From: Paralichthys olivaceus
Lineage: Eukaryota; Chordata; Actinopteri; Pleuronectiformes; Paralichthyidae
Direction of reading: 5' to 3'
DNA length: 64,000 nt
NCBI RefSeq assembly: GCF_024713975.1
Contig: NC_091102.1
Coordinates: 10,917,001-10,981,000 of the forward strand
Made by a program: the position numbers and the translations under genes. Position 1 is the stretch's first letter. Every line of letters starts with the position of its first letter. Below are positions 12,201-24,400 of this stretch, in pieces. Below the pieces are notes generated by a model. The model was given only the letters and a program-made list of their open reading frames with translations, had not been told where the DNA came from and made no database searches.

Positions 12201-14552
12201 CATTGCGCCAATTCTTTGCTGTCTGCACTGGCTTCTAATTGAAGCCTGTATCAATTTTGAAATACTGGTGCTCAACTTTAGAGCCTTGCATTATAAAACA
12301 TCAAGGTTCTTTTCAAGTTTTTTCACCTAATTTGTGGTATCATCTCCTGTGACCTCAAGACTTCAGTTCTATCTTCATGAAACAGCTGAAAACATTTTTT
12401 AGATAGTGTTTAGGTTACTGCGTTTGAATAGCTTTTCCATTTCATTCACTGCTGTTTATGTGTCATTGATTGTTGTCTTTGTTTTTTTTTTTATTGTTTA
12501 CAATAGTGCATTATTAATTAAAGTAAATCACTGATTTTGTATTTGCTAAAAGTGCTTTACAAATAGACTGTGTTACTTCTTTTCTTACTCCTCAAATAGC
12601 AGATTTTGCAGACATCAGGGGAAATTTGCGCAGCATCTTTGAGAAACCTGGGGCAGCTTCAGCACAAATCAGCATGATAAGGAGACAAATCTTCACTATC
12701 ATCTTACTTTTATTGGCTGAAAAACAAACTATCAGGCCAGTGTCACATTTCGAACCTGTTTGCACAACAAATATTACACTTCATTTCACTTTCACAACTT
12801 TAACTCTTTTTACACTTCGCAATACTGACTTGAAGCTGATTTTTGTTTTTATAATCAAAGTTCTTTGTGAACAAAAAATACTTTTAAAAAGCAAAATTTT
12901 CAAAGGCAGCTTCCAATTGTGTGCCACTGGATCCTTTACTGCATCAAGAGAGGCCTTTACGCATCAGACAAAACAGAAGTGAGATCTGAGGGAAATAAAC
13001 ATCGTTATCAGGGCTTTTCATTCCTGCTCTCGGTTTCTCAACATGCTGCTTGCAGGGACCTGTGGTGACTGACCAGTGTGTAACACAGCAGCTTCAGCAG
13101 GCAGTCTTACCCTGTTTGCAAGCTTTGACATGCCACCCCCTACCCCCACCCCCCTCACTCTTTGTGTGGCAGGATGATCAGGCTCACTACACAGACATTT
13201 TTTTCCGCACCCTCAGGGTTAGCCAAAGGAAATGGTTTACTGTAGTGTATGCATGGTAGCCTCGACAAGCATTCTTGAAATGCTGCAGTTTACTTACTTA
13301 TTTTGGCACAAGCTCAAAAACTCATCATCATGTACACGTGAATGTCTAAAATGACTGAAATGTGTCACAGCTGAGCACAGGATGCATCAGTCAACGTGTC
13401 TTTAATAGTCATTCAAAAAAACTAACAAGGATTTTCATTCATCCACTCTCAGTGCTTACATATAAAAGTTTACAGTTAAAACCATTGAGAGAAAAAAGCA
13501 CCTGCTAGGTCAATAAAGGAGTTTTAGTAGAGCTGCAAATCACTGCAATTGATGAGAGGGGCATTGGTTATATTAAATAATAAATTAAAACAAATACAAC
13601 TGATATGAAAGTGAAAAATAATCTCAACAAAAAAAGCTGTGAAATTAACCACTTAAACAGGGCTGCTGCTACTAACAATGAATTTCAATATACATTTATT
13701 TACTTTAGTCAATTAAATATCTAAAAATAGTGACTGCAATGTTGAATTAGCCTGTTTTGTGTCATCAAAACCCCCAAATATTATAAAAGTAGAGAAAATC
13801 CTCACAATTTGCACATTGGCTCCAATCAGTGAACTTAAAACAAAGATAAAGCAGTTGTCAAAATATATAATGAGAAAACAATTTAACAGTTGCGACATTG
13901 CACCTCTCCTCTCATTGCTTCCTCTGTTTTAACCTCACACACACATTTGCATGACACTTCTAACCATTGTTGATTCATTTGTTGTCCTAGGGCTGCTCTC
14001 CGTTTCATATTCAAAGCATCGCATAGAAACAGTAGAAACCCAGTGAAGCTAAAGAACAAAAAGTCGCATCATCTGACAAGAAGCACATATGGGCTTTAGG
14101 AGATTGTTATAAAGTTACTTTCACGTGATGCAATGCTGCAAAATCACTGTATTCACCTTGCAAAGGCGGAATCCTTAAATCAAATGAATGTTCCACCAGA
14201 TTGTTTGGAATCATGCAAAGGTTGTTTTTTTTTTTAAGTTAAGAAGCAGTGCCCTGAGTCTGCAGTGTCAGGTGTCCTTCATAACTGAGCTGCACTTTAT
14301 TCAACATGCTAAAGATAGTCATCTACACTTAGAAACAAACAGCAGTGGAGATGGAGGCTGCATCACTTACATTCTTTTATCCGGGTTGAGCTGCCGGTGC
14401 ATGGCCAGAGAGAAGCCGAACAGACTGCCCGGCTCCCCGTCTTTCCTGATGACATGACCGGTGTCCAGGTTGAAGGCGAGCACCGCAGTTGTCTGCAGAA
14501 GATAGATAATAAGCACAGAGGAGACAGGAGCGAGTCCTCTCTGCAGCAGCAT
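229..14552 (-). CDS. itga6: Integrin alpha-6, 5' part (15 coding exons; gene continues past the left edge)
   Basis: Laminin-receptor integrin alpha chain that pairs with beta-1 or beta-4 at the plasma membrane. Coding exons, in gene order: 14371-14552, 6062-6186, 5731-5810, 5387-5648, 5110-5241, 3267-3480, 2817-3010, 2634-2728, 1696-1823, 1524-1613, 1369-1430, 1118-1287, 801-944, 612-721, 229-391. Phases join without a break over 2151 nt (717 codons; the family is about 1070 aa). Exon 1 has a hydrophobic signal peptide ending near AVLA, then FNLDTGHVIRKDGEPGSLFG. The FG-GAP propeller follows, with NQWMGVTVQSQGPGGK, YIVFGAPG, SFGYDVAVVDLNSDGW and GAPYDD, and cation loops DLNSDGWQD, DINQDSYED and DLDSNSYPD. 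The leg begins with CFTYTANPASY. Exon 5 resembles the X1 form; I saw no X2 exon. Transmembrane and cytoplasmic exons lie outside. Alternatives are itga3 or itga7; sequence and dlx2/hat1 synteny favour itga6. The a/b ohnolog is not decided. Confidence 0.95.
2197..2420 (+). repeat. Dispersed teleost repeat, copy 1 (itga6 intron 8)
   Basis: Carries the recognisable order 'accaccaagg', 'agcaggattatgcaaaaact', 'atggaaggatgtggtat', 'aggaaggagccaa' and 'tggatctggatcaggg'. This wording recurs in the window at 42150-42290 (same orientation) and 17255-17480 (opposite). It is a common fish interspersed repeat whose class I cannot name with certainty. It lies in the intron between itga6 exons 8 and 9. 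Confidence 0.6.
3838..4145. repeat. Diverged copy of the 'ttttcagacatg' terminal-inverted-repeat element
   Basis: Internal wording such as 'aacaacaggaaaatctccgg', 'aggcattttcctgctgt' and 'ctccggacattttact' resembles the copies at 5893-6036 and 9947-10382. The termini are not clear, so this looks like an old or rearranged copy in itga6 intron 5. Confidence 0.35.
4717..4986. repeat. Short inverted-repeat element (MITE-like) with 'tagactgta' ends
   Basis: The left end reads 'atatagactgtaaaaaacgg' and the right end 'ctttatatacagtctatgc'; the reverse complement of the right end starts with catagactgtatat, so the two ends form an imperfect terminal inverted repeat about 270 bp apart. Ends of this type are frequent in teleost genomes. 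It lies in itga6 intron 5 and contains no coding sequence. Confidence 0.5.
5893..6036. mobile_element. Short non-autonomous TIR element in itga6 intron 2
   Basis: Starts with 'agctgttttcggacatgcac' and ends with 'catgcctgaaaacagct', an inverted repeat of about 17 bp. Flanking 'ta' on both sides could be a TA target duplication. It has the same ends as 9947-10382 and the truncated copy at the right edge. Its right end lies only 25 bp from the splice donor of itga6 exon 2. Confidence 0.6.
9947..10382. mobile_element. Non-autonomous TIR element, longest copy (itga6 intron 1)
   Basis: The left end is 'agctgttttcagacatg' and the right end 'catgtctgaaaacagct', a perfect 17-bp terminal inverted repeat 436 bp apart, flanked by TA-containing sequence (tac/tta). 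The interior has 'ttttcctgaagttttccgga' and no transposase-like coding potential. I infer a MITE mobilised by an autonomous relative elsewhere; the superfamily is not determined. Confidence 0.65.
11920..12570 (+). mobile_element. 5'-truncated, decayed LINE fragment (L2/CR1-like reverse transcriptase)
   Basis: A frame starting near 11920 reads DTVDYGILFNGLNQLVGI and SALEWF before a stop, typical of the fish L2/CR1-type RT domain. A second frame contains FYADDF near 12148, matching the YxDD-type catalytic motif (YADD). Beyond it, 12215-12310 reads like the conserved LHWLPI...INFEIL...ALHYKTS C-terminal segment. The end 'aaagtgctttacaaataga' near 12550 resembles an L2-like 3' tail. Several stops and frameshifts show it is dead. 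It lies in itga6 intron 1, antisense to the gene. Confidence 0.75.
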
Positions 14553-14760
14553 GGCGGAGCGGTCCAGATGTGTCCACTAGTCCGGAGATAAGAGCCGCTG
14601 ACCCCGCTGCTCCTGACCGCTTCAGCCGCTGATGATCCACTGGAAGCTGCAGCCGTTCGTTAGCTCACCCGGCCCTGCGCTGCTGCTCCACAGCGCCCCC
14701 TCCGCTCACCACTATTAACTTCAACGACACGCAGGTCCGCCTGTTATATTGAAAGAGACT
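14553..14760 (-). promoter_or_regulatory. Putative itga6 5' UTR and promoter region
   Basis: Relatively GC-rich, CpG-containing DNA directly upstream of the itga6 start codon, in contrast to the AT-rich sequence beyond about 14740. No clear TATA box is seen, which suits a CpG-type promoter. The transcription start cannot be placed from sequence. An upstream ATG at 14640 on the same strand opens a different reading frame that overlaps the itga6 start. Confidence 0.4.
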
Positions 14761-16402
14761 AAATGTGATGAATGAATAAAATATATAAGTAGGCTACACT
14801 TTATATACATGAATGAAAAAAATCGAATAATGACCCCTAATTTACATTTGTTTCATTCAGGTTTCATTATTTTGTAGGTTTTTGTCATGAATTGTTGTTT
14901 TATTTCTTATATTGAAATAAATATAGTAGAATTTACAGAATTGTATAGGAGCTATAGGCATGAGGCGAAATATGAAAAGGGATTTTTTTTTTTTTACTAC
15001 TTTCCAATTCGATAATAAAGTTGAATTGTCGATAAAAAAGTCAAAATGTCCAGAATAAAGTTAAACTGGAGTGGGATTTTTTTTTTTTTTAATCCTCCTC
15101 TGATTGACTTTTAAATTTCAAGACTAAAATCCCACTTTTAAGAATATATCAATCTACTAACCATAGCACACATGACTGCCTCTATAAAATGTTTTGTATT
15201 AGAACTTCGACGAGGTTGTGTCTGTCCAGAAGGAGAAACTGCACACACCTGGAGAGATGGGACACTGGCAGCTCACACAGCTTTCACACTCTCAGTATTT
15301 CAACTTAATTCTCTTTTTCTTATTAATGACCCTAATGCTCTTCTATAAGAATACAATCAGTTCTAGGATAAATTAGAAAAATGACATCCGATCATCAAAA
15401 ACAAAGCTCGATATCCCAGTTTGTATTGTCCTACACATTCCTCTGTGTTGAAGTTGTTGAACTAATGTGCCAAAACTAAAATCACATGACGAGCGTACAA
15501 CACCCGCTTATATCTGCTGTACTGTCCCTCCTCATCTTGTTAGCTCAGGAGTGAGAATTGAATCACTGACAGGTCAAATATTCCTAACCTTGAAAATCAG
15601 GAACAGCGATGGGAGAACTGCTTATCAGATGAATATTAATAAAGTTCCCATAATTTTTAAAATACCTTTCAACAACTTTAAGATAGAGGTCAGTTTAAGT
15701 GTTTTTAAAAGGCAGAAAACATAAACTTTAATTCAAAAAAGCTATGTTTTAAAATCTGTATTTGTTTTATAAGTTTATTCCCATTTTCCATGTTTTTATA
15801 TCAATAGAAACGATTTCATGAGCAAGGAAGGAAACCAGTGGAACATGCAACTGCACATTAGTGAAGGTAACTTCAGTTTTTTAGTTGGCTGGAAGTAGGT
15901 AAACATTAAGTCAGGTGTTTCAGTCAGCTGGACAAATACTGTAAACCTCCCAAATTCAGACGGACATGGAGACGAGCAGCTGTAGGTCACTAAAAGGCTC
16001 CAGGGTCTTTAAAGGGTTCTGCCATTTTTTGTCTTTACCATGTTTCAATGTAAAAAAACCTGAAGTGTTATCTGACTAACCTAACAAAATATTTGATTAT
16101 TGGTATTATATTCAGTGTCTGAGGTTGATCATCTCTCCTCACAAAAAACGTATAAAATATTAATGGTTGCTTACGTTAGTAACAGCTGCTGAAGACCAGA
16201 TTTATAAATAAATAACCAATCACTAACATCATTCGACACATGAGAGTTCTTCAGTGACATCAGGATCTCCTAACACTGATTTCATGTCAAAAGCTTCCAG
16301 TTTTGATAAAGTTTGTGATTCATAACATACTTTATTAGAGATGAGGACGTTTTGTATTCACAAACTGAAACCTAAGATGTTTTGACCCGTCAGAAGCAGT
16401 GA

Positions 16403-16404
<2 letters not shown>

Positions 16405-16447
<43 letters not shown>
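16405..16447. repeat. (TG)n microsatellite
   Basis: An uninterrupted TG dinucleotide run of about 43 bp, with shorter TG runs nearby at 16588-16617. Confidence 0.95.
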
Positions 16448-16448
<1 letters not shown>

Positions 16449-17254
16449 AGTCATCCTCCAAACCTGCAAGAAACATTCATCATCTGGTGTTTGATGTTGG
16501 TGTGAAGTTTGAGCCAGCATGGGCCACAATCGCACAACAGAACTCAGCACAATGTGGCCATTGTTGAAGTTAGGAAGCCCTCTGCCTGTGTGTGTGTTTC
16601 TGTGCTGGTGTGTGTGTCGGCAGGCAGGGGCTGGTGCGATTGGAGTGGGGGTGCAGTGGCGTCTTAACCACATTCCTAATTGCAGCAAATGACTTGGGAG
16701 GTTTGAGTGTAAGATATGTGAATGGAATCTCTGTTGCTGTGGGCTCAGTGACAGATGCATCACAAGCCTGATCACTGAAGTCACCCAGATTCTCCAGTTA
16801 ATGACAGCATCAGCTCCCTAACATCCACCATCTGCTGGCACAAACGTGACTGGTTAACTTGACCAGTACACATTAGTGTCCAGACAGAATGGACAACAAT
16901 TTGTTTTGACACCAATGTGTCCTCTCTGGCATCTTTTTAAAAAGTGAGACAACAGATTTAAACTGATAAATGTGCAGCGTGCAAGCATGGACATATTGAT
17001 AGTGCATGTTTTAAAGGATAAACTGTATGGATTGTCTATGGATGGATGAATGTTCTTTAAAAATTCCTCCAGTTGTTGTCCTCTAACCTAAATCCCTGTC
17101 ACATTTATTCCAAATACCTGTGCGGTTTCTCAGCTCTCGTCCTAATCTAAGTATCTTGAACCTATCTATCTAATAAACTGAACCCACAAGTCAAAGCAAT
17201 CTTCAGTGTGTTTTCGTGCAGCACATGTAATGTTGTTAACCCATTATAGAGTAG

Positions 17255-17480
17255 AGTGCAGACCTCCACCAATGCTCACCAGTTCCTTTAAATTCAAATC
17301 AGCTGCACCAAATTACTTGGTAACATCTTGCGATGTTAAAGAACATAAAATAACATTCCTGAATATGTCCCCTGATCTGGATCCACTCCAAAATCGAATG
17401 GGTTTCTTCTCCTCAGATCACATCCTTCCATGTTTAGTGGAAATCGGTTTTGTTGTTTTTGTCTAACATACAAACAAACT
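17255..17480 (-). repeat. Dispersed teleost repeat, copy 2 (reverse orientation)
   Basis: Contains 'gatctggatccactccaaaa', 'cacatccttccatgtttagt', 'ggaaatcggttttgttgttt' and a terminal 'acatacaaacaaact'. This is the reverse-complement wording of the copies at 2197-2420 and 42150-42290. Confidence 0.6.
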
Positions 17481-18477
17481 TGACTCTTCTTAGTTAATAA
17501 AGTTTAAAGTGTTTGAATGGACAGATGGATCACGTATATGGCACATGTAGCACAAGTTGTTTTATAGGAAAAGATGATCTATAGAGGAAAAAATATTAAC
17601 GTTATTTATTGCGAAACTGTAAATCTCTGTATGCTCTTCCATTGAGAGACTTCTGTCAGATCAGAGTGATACACATTCAATAATGTGAATAAGGAGGTTA
17701 AGTTGCTTGCTTCTGTGTCCCCTCGTGAGTGAAAAGGTGCGTAACTTGGTCTTTACCTGAGTTCAACCAGCCACGTAAACAACACTTTCATGTCCACTTC
17801 TGCCCTGGGTGGCTGCGTAACATGAGCTGTGAGAGGAGGTGAACCTGCCCGCCCTCGTATTGTCTCAGGCCAGTGGGAACAGAGAGATTGGTGGGACTGT
17901 GTGGGTCGAACAGGTGGACCCCTGCAGGTGATGGCTCCTTTCTTCACAGATTAGCTGCACTTTTGTTCGAACAAAATGAACACAGACTTGAGAGAGGTCT
18001 GTTTGGCCCTGCAGTCAAATCAGTGGTGAAGATATTAGGTTTCACTAGAGACTTTAATCCCTTTACATATTTCACTGGTTGAATTATTGGGAGAAGTTAA
18101 TGGTAAGGTAAAGGTAAGGTAAAAATGTCTTAAATAAACAAACTGTAGAGTATTAAACATGATTCTGACCTTAAGGAAGAGGGAAAGAACACATTTAATC
18201 TATGTTATGGTCTGATATTGCAACATTACCATTTGTTTTTGACTTGTGTAAAGCTGTTCTTCTAATCATTGTTTTAAAGAAATATAACTGCAGCTGTTAA
18301 ACCTCCAAACTCCCCATTATCAATCTTTTTAGTTTCATATGTCCATGCAGAGAGGTATATATCCAGTTATTGTCCATGGTTCGAATCACACATTTTGCCA
18401 CTTTCATGTGGAAATTGTTTGGTTTTAGGAGCCTTGCAGCTCAGATCCTGCTCAGACAGAAGGGCCGGCTTCTTAAA

Positions 18478-18965
18478 TTTCACCAACGACATAACAGAGA
18501 CTGGTGGAGGAAACCAAACCCAAGAGTTATCAGAGAGGCTTGGAAAAATGCACAGATGGCATCTGCAATTTGCAAATGTGTCACGCCGTAAAATCATAGT
18601 GATGATTGCAATGCAGGGTCCATTTGATTTTACACTTCTATAATACGTAAATATAAGTCCAGTCTGATTTCTAATGGTATTTAAATAGACATGCAATGTA
18701 CATTTCATGCTGATGTTGTAACGCTGGGCAGATTTTGTCTGTTCTCTGCAATCTAGACGACTCACACCATTCCTTGAAAGAGATGCTACAGATAGTAGCA
18801 GTGTTAATGGTTGGATTTGACAGATTTGCTGCCTTCATTGAGAGTTTATTTAGTTTTAGAAGCTAAAAGGTGAGTCAGAAACGTCAGCTCCTTAAGTTTC
18901 AGTATAATGAAGCGCTGGCAGAGGAAACCAAACCCAGAACCTATGGGAGAGGCAAGGAAACATGC
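18478..18965 (+). repeat. Local direct duplication of a ~75-90 bp block
   Basis: Two copies, 18478-18552 and 18887-18965, share 'gaggaaaccaaaccca' followed by similar sequence (agagaggcttggaaaaatgc versus gagaggcaaggaaacatgc). They lie about 400 bp apart in the same orientation and have diverged by substitutions and small indels. Function unknown. Confidence 0.6.
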
Positions 18966-21082
18966 TCAAAATGAACAGTTGGCGAAAACAAATTAAAAGA
19001 CGGACTTTAATTTTGGTGCCTTACCACAAATAAAAGAATAAATAAAATGTTGTTTAAATTAAAAAATTAAAAAACAGCAGGAGACTTCTCCCAGTCTAAG
19101 TGATAAAATCATTCATACAGTGCAAAGTCCTACATCCATAGTTAAAATAAAATGAATGTTCATGCTGTTGTAAACTCTGATGCAGAGTGGTATCAATTTA
19201 ATTGAGCAATCTACATGAGTAGAAGTAACTTAGTATAAATAAAATCATCTTGCAGATCTCTCACTGAGTGTCACTGAAGCGTGTGGATGCTGAGTGGCCA
19301 TAGAAGCTGTGTCTGCATCAGTGGCTGCGTTTAGCCCAGCTTTAAATCGCGCTGTGTGAAAGTGTGAGCAGCTGATCCTGGCCCTGTTGTGACAGTGGCA
19401 TGGTCCTTTGTGGAGGGACCATCCGCAGTAAATCTGCTCCACTCCCCTCGCACAAAGGACCTCTTCCATTTATGGCTCCTGGGTGGGGGGTGTGCCACTG
19501 AATCAACAATGAGGGGAGCAGGACCTTGCAGACCCCTCTGAATTCTTTCTCAGGCAGGCCGCACAGATGACACAGGGAATTCTGGGGATTCCTTTATCAG
19601 CGCCTGCAAAGTGCAAAATCATTCATGCTTTAGAGCATAAGAATGGCATCATTTCATAATGGCATCTTATGCTGTAGAGCTTTCAAATTAATGTCTTATC
19701 TTGTGAAAACCACATGAAATAATATTATTTTCTAAAAACAAATGTGTATCATTTTCATATCGGGCATAAGCCCATGAAATTTAAGAACTTTCTCAACCCA
19801 TTATGTATGAATTTAAGAAACTTTCAGCATTCGACAGATCAATTCTAAGTATTTGAGAGATTGTGGTTTAACACAGACAGTGAAGGTGACTCACATCCGG
19901 AAATTAAGTGCACTTCTAACATTTAGACATTTTATAACCTTCCAACCTGCAGTTGCAATTGTTTTATATACTTATTTTTTTATTTTACAATTGTGGGCTT
20001 AGTTATATGACAAAACTGTAATTTATTCAGGATTCATAGTTTATAAAGTCATGTTTAAAATGACCTTTACTTTGGTGAATTGAGAAATTGTTTATTAGAA
20101 TGCCCTATGTTGTTGTTGCCTCCTCTTTCTCTGTCTTTTAATTGAACTCGACATCAAGTAATAATAAAGATTGTATGTATGTACTTTATCAGCAGACTGT
20201 AGATAAATCCAGCATTACAGTGATCTTTAACACAGAGTGGCCCACTGTGAAACAATGGAACTTTAACCTTACATCTGTGACGAGCTCCAAACCGAAAACT
20301 TCCTCTCAATTGTTATTGTCTACCAGCGCTCGTCATTAAAGCCTTTGTTGTTAAAAATAGCTTCTCATCAGGGGAAAAGCCGCCATGACTAATTCTTAGG
20401 AAACACATGCTCGATCATGAACACTCCGCTGAAGCTTTCCAACTTAAACTCCGCTCGTGTCCGGAGCTGTGCAACACACACTCAACCTTTCTAACCGAGA
20501 GGTCAAGAAACAGTCGGTAGATCATTTCCATGTTTTGCAAGAAGCACACAAGATTTATGTATACAGACACTGCAGAGGATTTTTTTGTATTTACCTCCTC
20601 TGTGTCCTGAGCTCAAAAACATGTGGAAACATGAAGAGGATGAATAAACCTCCCACTGTTGAGTTGGTTTTATTTGAAAACATTTCAACTTTTAAGCCGA
20701 AGCTGAAAATGTTCATGTGATTTGACTAAAAGGGTGAGTTGCCAAGGTGATGAATGCTCCAATAGACCCAGCAGGAGAGCAGTGGAGAGAATCCACCAGC
20801 AGCCTAATCATTCACTGAGCCAGAAACCTGCCTGCGTTAAACACAACACGACCATTACTGCACCTGCTGACCCTGAGTACAGAGCAGAGAATACAGTACA
20901 TGATGAACAATGTCTTATCTATTTCACCAACGCCAAAAAATGATATTTTAATATCATTTATATGCATTAAAATGAGTAGTCCTCACGTTAAGTTACACTG
21001 AATCATCATCTCAGCTACACACACAAAAAAGTCTACCCCCTTAGGAAACCACATTTAAATCTGCCGTAGATTCAGATTTGCA

Positions 21083-21192
21083 AGCTGCAACATGCAAATT
21101 CACCACTAGATTTCACTAAATTCTGCACACTGAACCTTTAAAGGTACAGTGTGTAGAATTTTGTGATACTGTTGAAATTGCATGTTGCAGCT
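21083..21192. repeat. ~110-bp imperfect palindrome
   Basis: The sequence from agctgcaacatgcaaatt to aaattgcatgttgcagct folds back around the centre 'cctttaaagg' near 21138. The arms include 'ctgcacactgaacc' and 'ggtacagtgtgtagaa'. It looks like a head-to-head junction of two ends of one repeat family. Confidence 0.75.
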
Positions 21193-21492
21193 GAACACCC
21201 CTCACCTCACCCTCTCCTTCCAAACATGAGAAAGAACCTGTGGTAGCTTCAGTTGTCATAAAAACCCAAAAAGTGTTTAGTTTGTTCAGTCTGGACTAAT
21301 GTAAAAAACATGGCGGCCTCTGTAGAGAGGACCTCCTCAATGTAAATATAAAGTATTTGAACATAAAGGGCCTTTTCTGGGGTAAAGAAAACTACAATTC
21401 TTACAATTTAGATGAAATGAACTAGTGAAAACATCATGAGGATTATTCTTCATTAAATATCTCTTTTACCTAAATCTTACACACTGAACCTC
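21137..21492. mobile_element. Short TIR element with 'cagtgtgta' ends
   Basis: The left end is 'aaaggtacagtgtgtagaat' and the right end 'aaatcttacacactgaacct'; reverse-complemented, the right end starts aggttcagtgtgtaagattt. The ends therefore form an imperfect inverted repeat about 355 bp apart. Elements with these ends are common in fish genomes. No coding sequence inside. Confidence 0.6.
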
Positions 21493-24400
21493 TCGAGTAC
21501 AGAACAGTAACCTATACTTTTTACTTGGTTTTCTTTATGGAAATCAAAGCTGAATTTTGAAAGGCTCAGTCTAATATCTGGTTCACTCTCCCTCACAAAA
21601 TGAAGAACATCTTGAATATCCCTGGTAGAAGTCTTAAGCAGACCATTACTTGTATTGAATCTTTTTCAATGTGTTGTGTTTGCACTGTCTGAATCTTGCA
21701 AACTTCTGTCAGATTTCATGTAGAAATCATCATCATTATCATTGTTATGCACAATTCACATACAACAACTACAACTGACATCATTTTTTGTTTCGTTTTT
21801 TAGACGATCAATAGCAGTTTGTATTTACATAAATATATAAATATTCAGTGTAACACCTGTTCTCAGGGGGTAAAGTTGTCTTCCGCCCTCTGCCTGTGCT
21901 CTTTTATTGGCAGCTGTATCATATGTTTTGCCAGCATAAATACATAGAAGACACTGTTTGGTCATGGAGTTCAAGCTTGATCTGTTCTACTCTATTGAGC
22001 TCTAATGATCCTCAGTGCTCACCTCGCAGATGTCAGCTGCTGTTTATCTTTTGAGCCTCTGCAAAAAAACCCTGAAAAATAAATAAACAAGATAACTATA
22101 GAGTGAGTGATCAATAACTCAAAATGTCAGGGTTGTTAATTTTCAACGTAACTTCTTGTATTGTGAACTTTGATTCGTCGAGAATAAATGTCAAGTGTGT
22201 TGTGACATTTTGTGAGCATGTTTTCTCCTCACAACCTTTCTTATGGCAGCAGCGTATAGGCTTTAATTAAATGTTGGTCAGAATAGGCTGCAGTGTAATT
22301 ATATAAACCATATATATTGTGCAGAAGAATGTTTTGAATACAAGGTGTCAGAATTACTTTATGTCTATTTGCAAACTTCTTTTTAGATGTTATAACCCTC
22401 AGACTTTTTTTAAGGAAGGACTATTGTTTAAGTGTTGTTTGGATTATTATAAAGATTTATTATAGAGAAAGATTTTTGGGTTATTTCAGCTAGAAGTAGA
22501 ATGCATACGCCAAGGCCCTTCAGTCCCCTTTTGTGACTGACACCATATTTGAATGCACTAGTTTTGGATTCACATTTACATTCGGATCTACACCAAATTG
22601 CACACATTCATGAATATCAGTCACCTAAGCTGTAAAGATTATGGACATTTCCAGTACATGTTGAATTCTGTGAATTGGTAATATGTATCATCAGTTTAAC
22701 ATCATCTTTAATAATGTGAGGCCAGTTGCCGAATTTCTTTGGCACCCAAGAAATATTAAATAATGTATGGGTATTAGCATTAAGCTAAATTATTGATAGC
22801 AGTGCAAAAGACAAAAACAAGGCGAGGCATAGTAGTTCTGTCCTTGTTTGTGTTTATTTCTCACAGCAAACAAAGATAAAACAACAGGAACTGGGAGGAA
22901 ACATATTGAATACGTACACATTAGCGCCACAGAGTTTTGTGATTGTTGTTCCAAGAGCTGAGTCAGGATATACTCCTGTGTAAATGTTCATTTGGAATGC
23001 ATGATAAAATCTGTGTGTCCTGTCATTTGGCATCATTTCCATGTCTATGAGCACTGGCGTGATTATAACACCAGCTGACCTGCAGCTGAGACAGAGGAAA
23101 ACATTAAAGATTAAAATCATAATCGGCTAACTGGACATTACCGGTATAACAACAGGAAAACTTAAGCGTTATGCAGGAAGAACATGAGCAGCAATAATCT
23201 ATGTTGTTAACCTGTGGTCTGTCCTGTTCCAAGTGTTTTGGCACATCTTAATGTTGACGGTGACCTGTAAAACAAAAATATGATGAATTATTTAGAGAAA
23301 ACTCCTTCTTCTTTCAAAAAACCTTAAAAATATTTACATTCTCCACATGAAATATCTGAATCGGGACCAAGTTTACACAAAAAGTTGGATTTAGAAAATA
23401 CTATATGTATATTTTAACCCAGATTACTGCAATAATACTTTACAATACAAAATTCACCAGCCATCTAACCAGTCTCCTCAGGCGAAGCTTCGATGAAAAG
23501 AATCCTGATTAGATGAGATAATTACTCGCATGACTTCCATTGTTAACTTCTATGTGACTCCGGCTGCAGAATTTCTGCCGGGCATCTGAACACAGAAACA
23601 ATGCTGCACTAATGAGCACTGACATAAAGACCCATTGGCCCGTGGTGGGAGAGAATTTCTTGTCTTTTCAGGGACACAATAGGCAGACAGTACTGTACTG
23701 GGTGTTGGGGTCCTGCCACAGAACAGCCAGAGAAAACTCATCACAGAAGCACTCAATGACTAAACAAGTAAAACACAAGAAATGACAAACACCTCCAATG
23801 TGATCCATCTTAAACGAGCACATTAATACATTTATCAATCATCCTTTTTAAATGCACAAAGAAAATTCAATAATTTTGAGACAAAACTGTGAATGAACCA
23901 ATTCTTCTCAGATCAGGCCAGGCAGGGTGTTGAGATGAAGAAAAAACAAAACCTTGAATGTATACATGATTAAAAGAGTGTCCAAATTCAAAATGTACTT
24001 CATCACTGTCAAACATTAGAAATGGTCTCAAAGGTCAATAATTAAAGCTTCAGCAGCAAACAAAAATGTCTCTAATGCAGCTTGAGACAGAACAGAAAAG
24101 ACTTTTCTTCTTTCATATCACTACTTTCCTTTACTTTGCAACACAGCACTCCTTGTGTAGCATTGTATCTGACTGTAACTATCCTGTTATGTCTCACTAA
24201 AGCTGTAATCATCCTTTAACTTTATTATTACTTGAGAAGCAAGAGATGTTAAGATCGATTTTATTAAGCCTCGCAATACATCTGTCATAAAAGGAACTGT
24301 GCTGCCATCTTGTGGTGATGGACACAGACACCTGAACATCTCATGTCATCACAGCAACTTCTGGTCTTCAGAAAAAGCCTTTGTGACGAGGAACCAACAT

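Larger units (their letters stand above)
6187..14370 (-). other. itga6 intron 1 (8.2 kb)
   Basis: A large first intron bounded by a gtaagt donor after exon 1 and a ttcttcag acceptor before exon 2. It is mostly AT-rich and holds the 436-bp TIR element, the LINE fragment and a poly-T/poly-G tract near 8821-8850. Apart from those I see no gene or RNA. Large first introns of integrin genes often hold enhancers, but none can be pinned here. Confidence 0.8.

Noticed and set aside
16335..16784. 149-codon frame on the minus strand
   Set aside because: It includes the TG/CA repeat and shows no homology I recognise.
22854..23120. Frame of 88 codons on the minus strand with a possible splice acceptor upstream
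   Set aside because: I could not relate it to any protein family, and neighbouring segments show no consistent exon structure.
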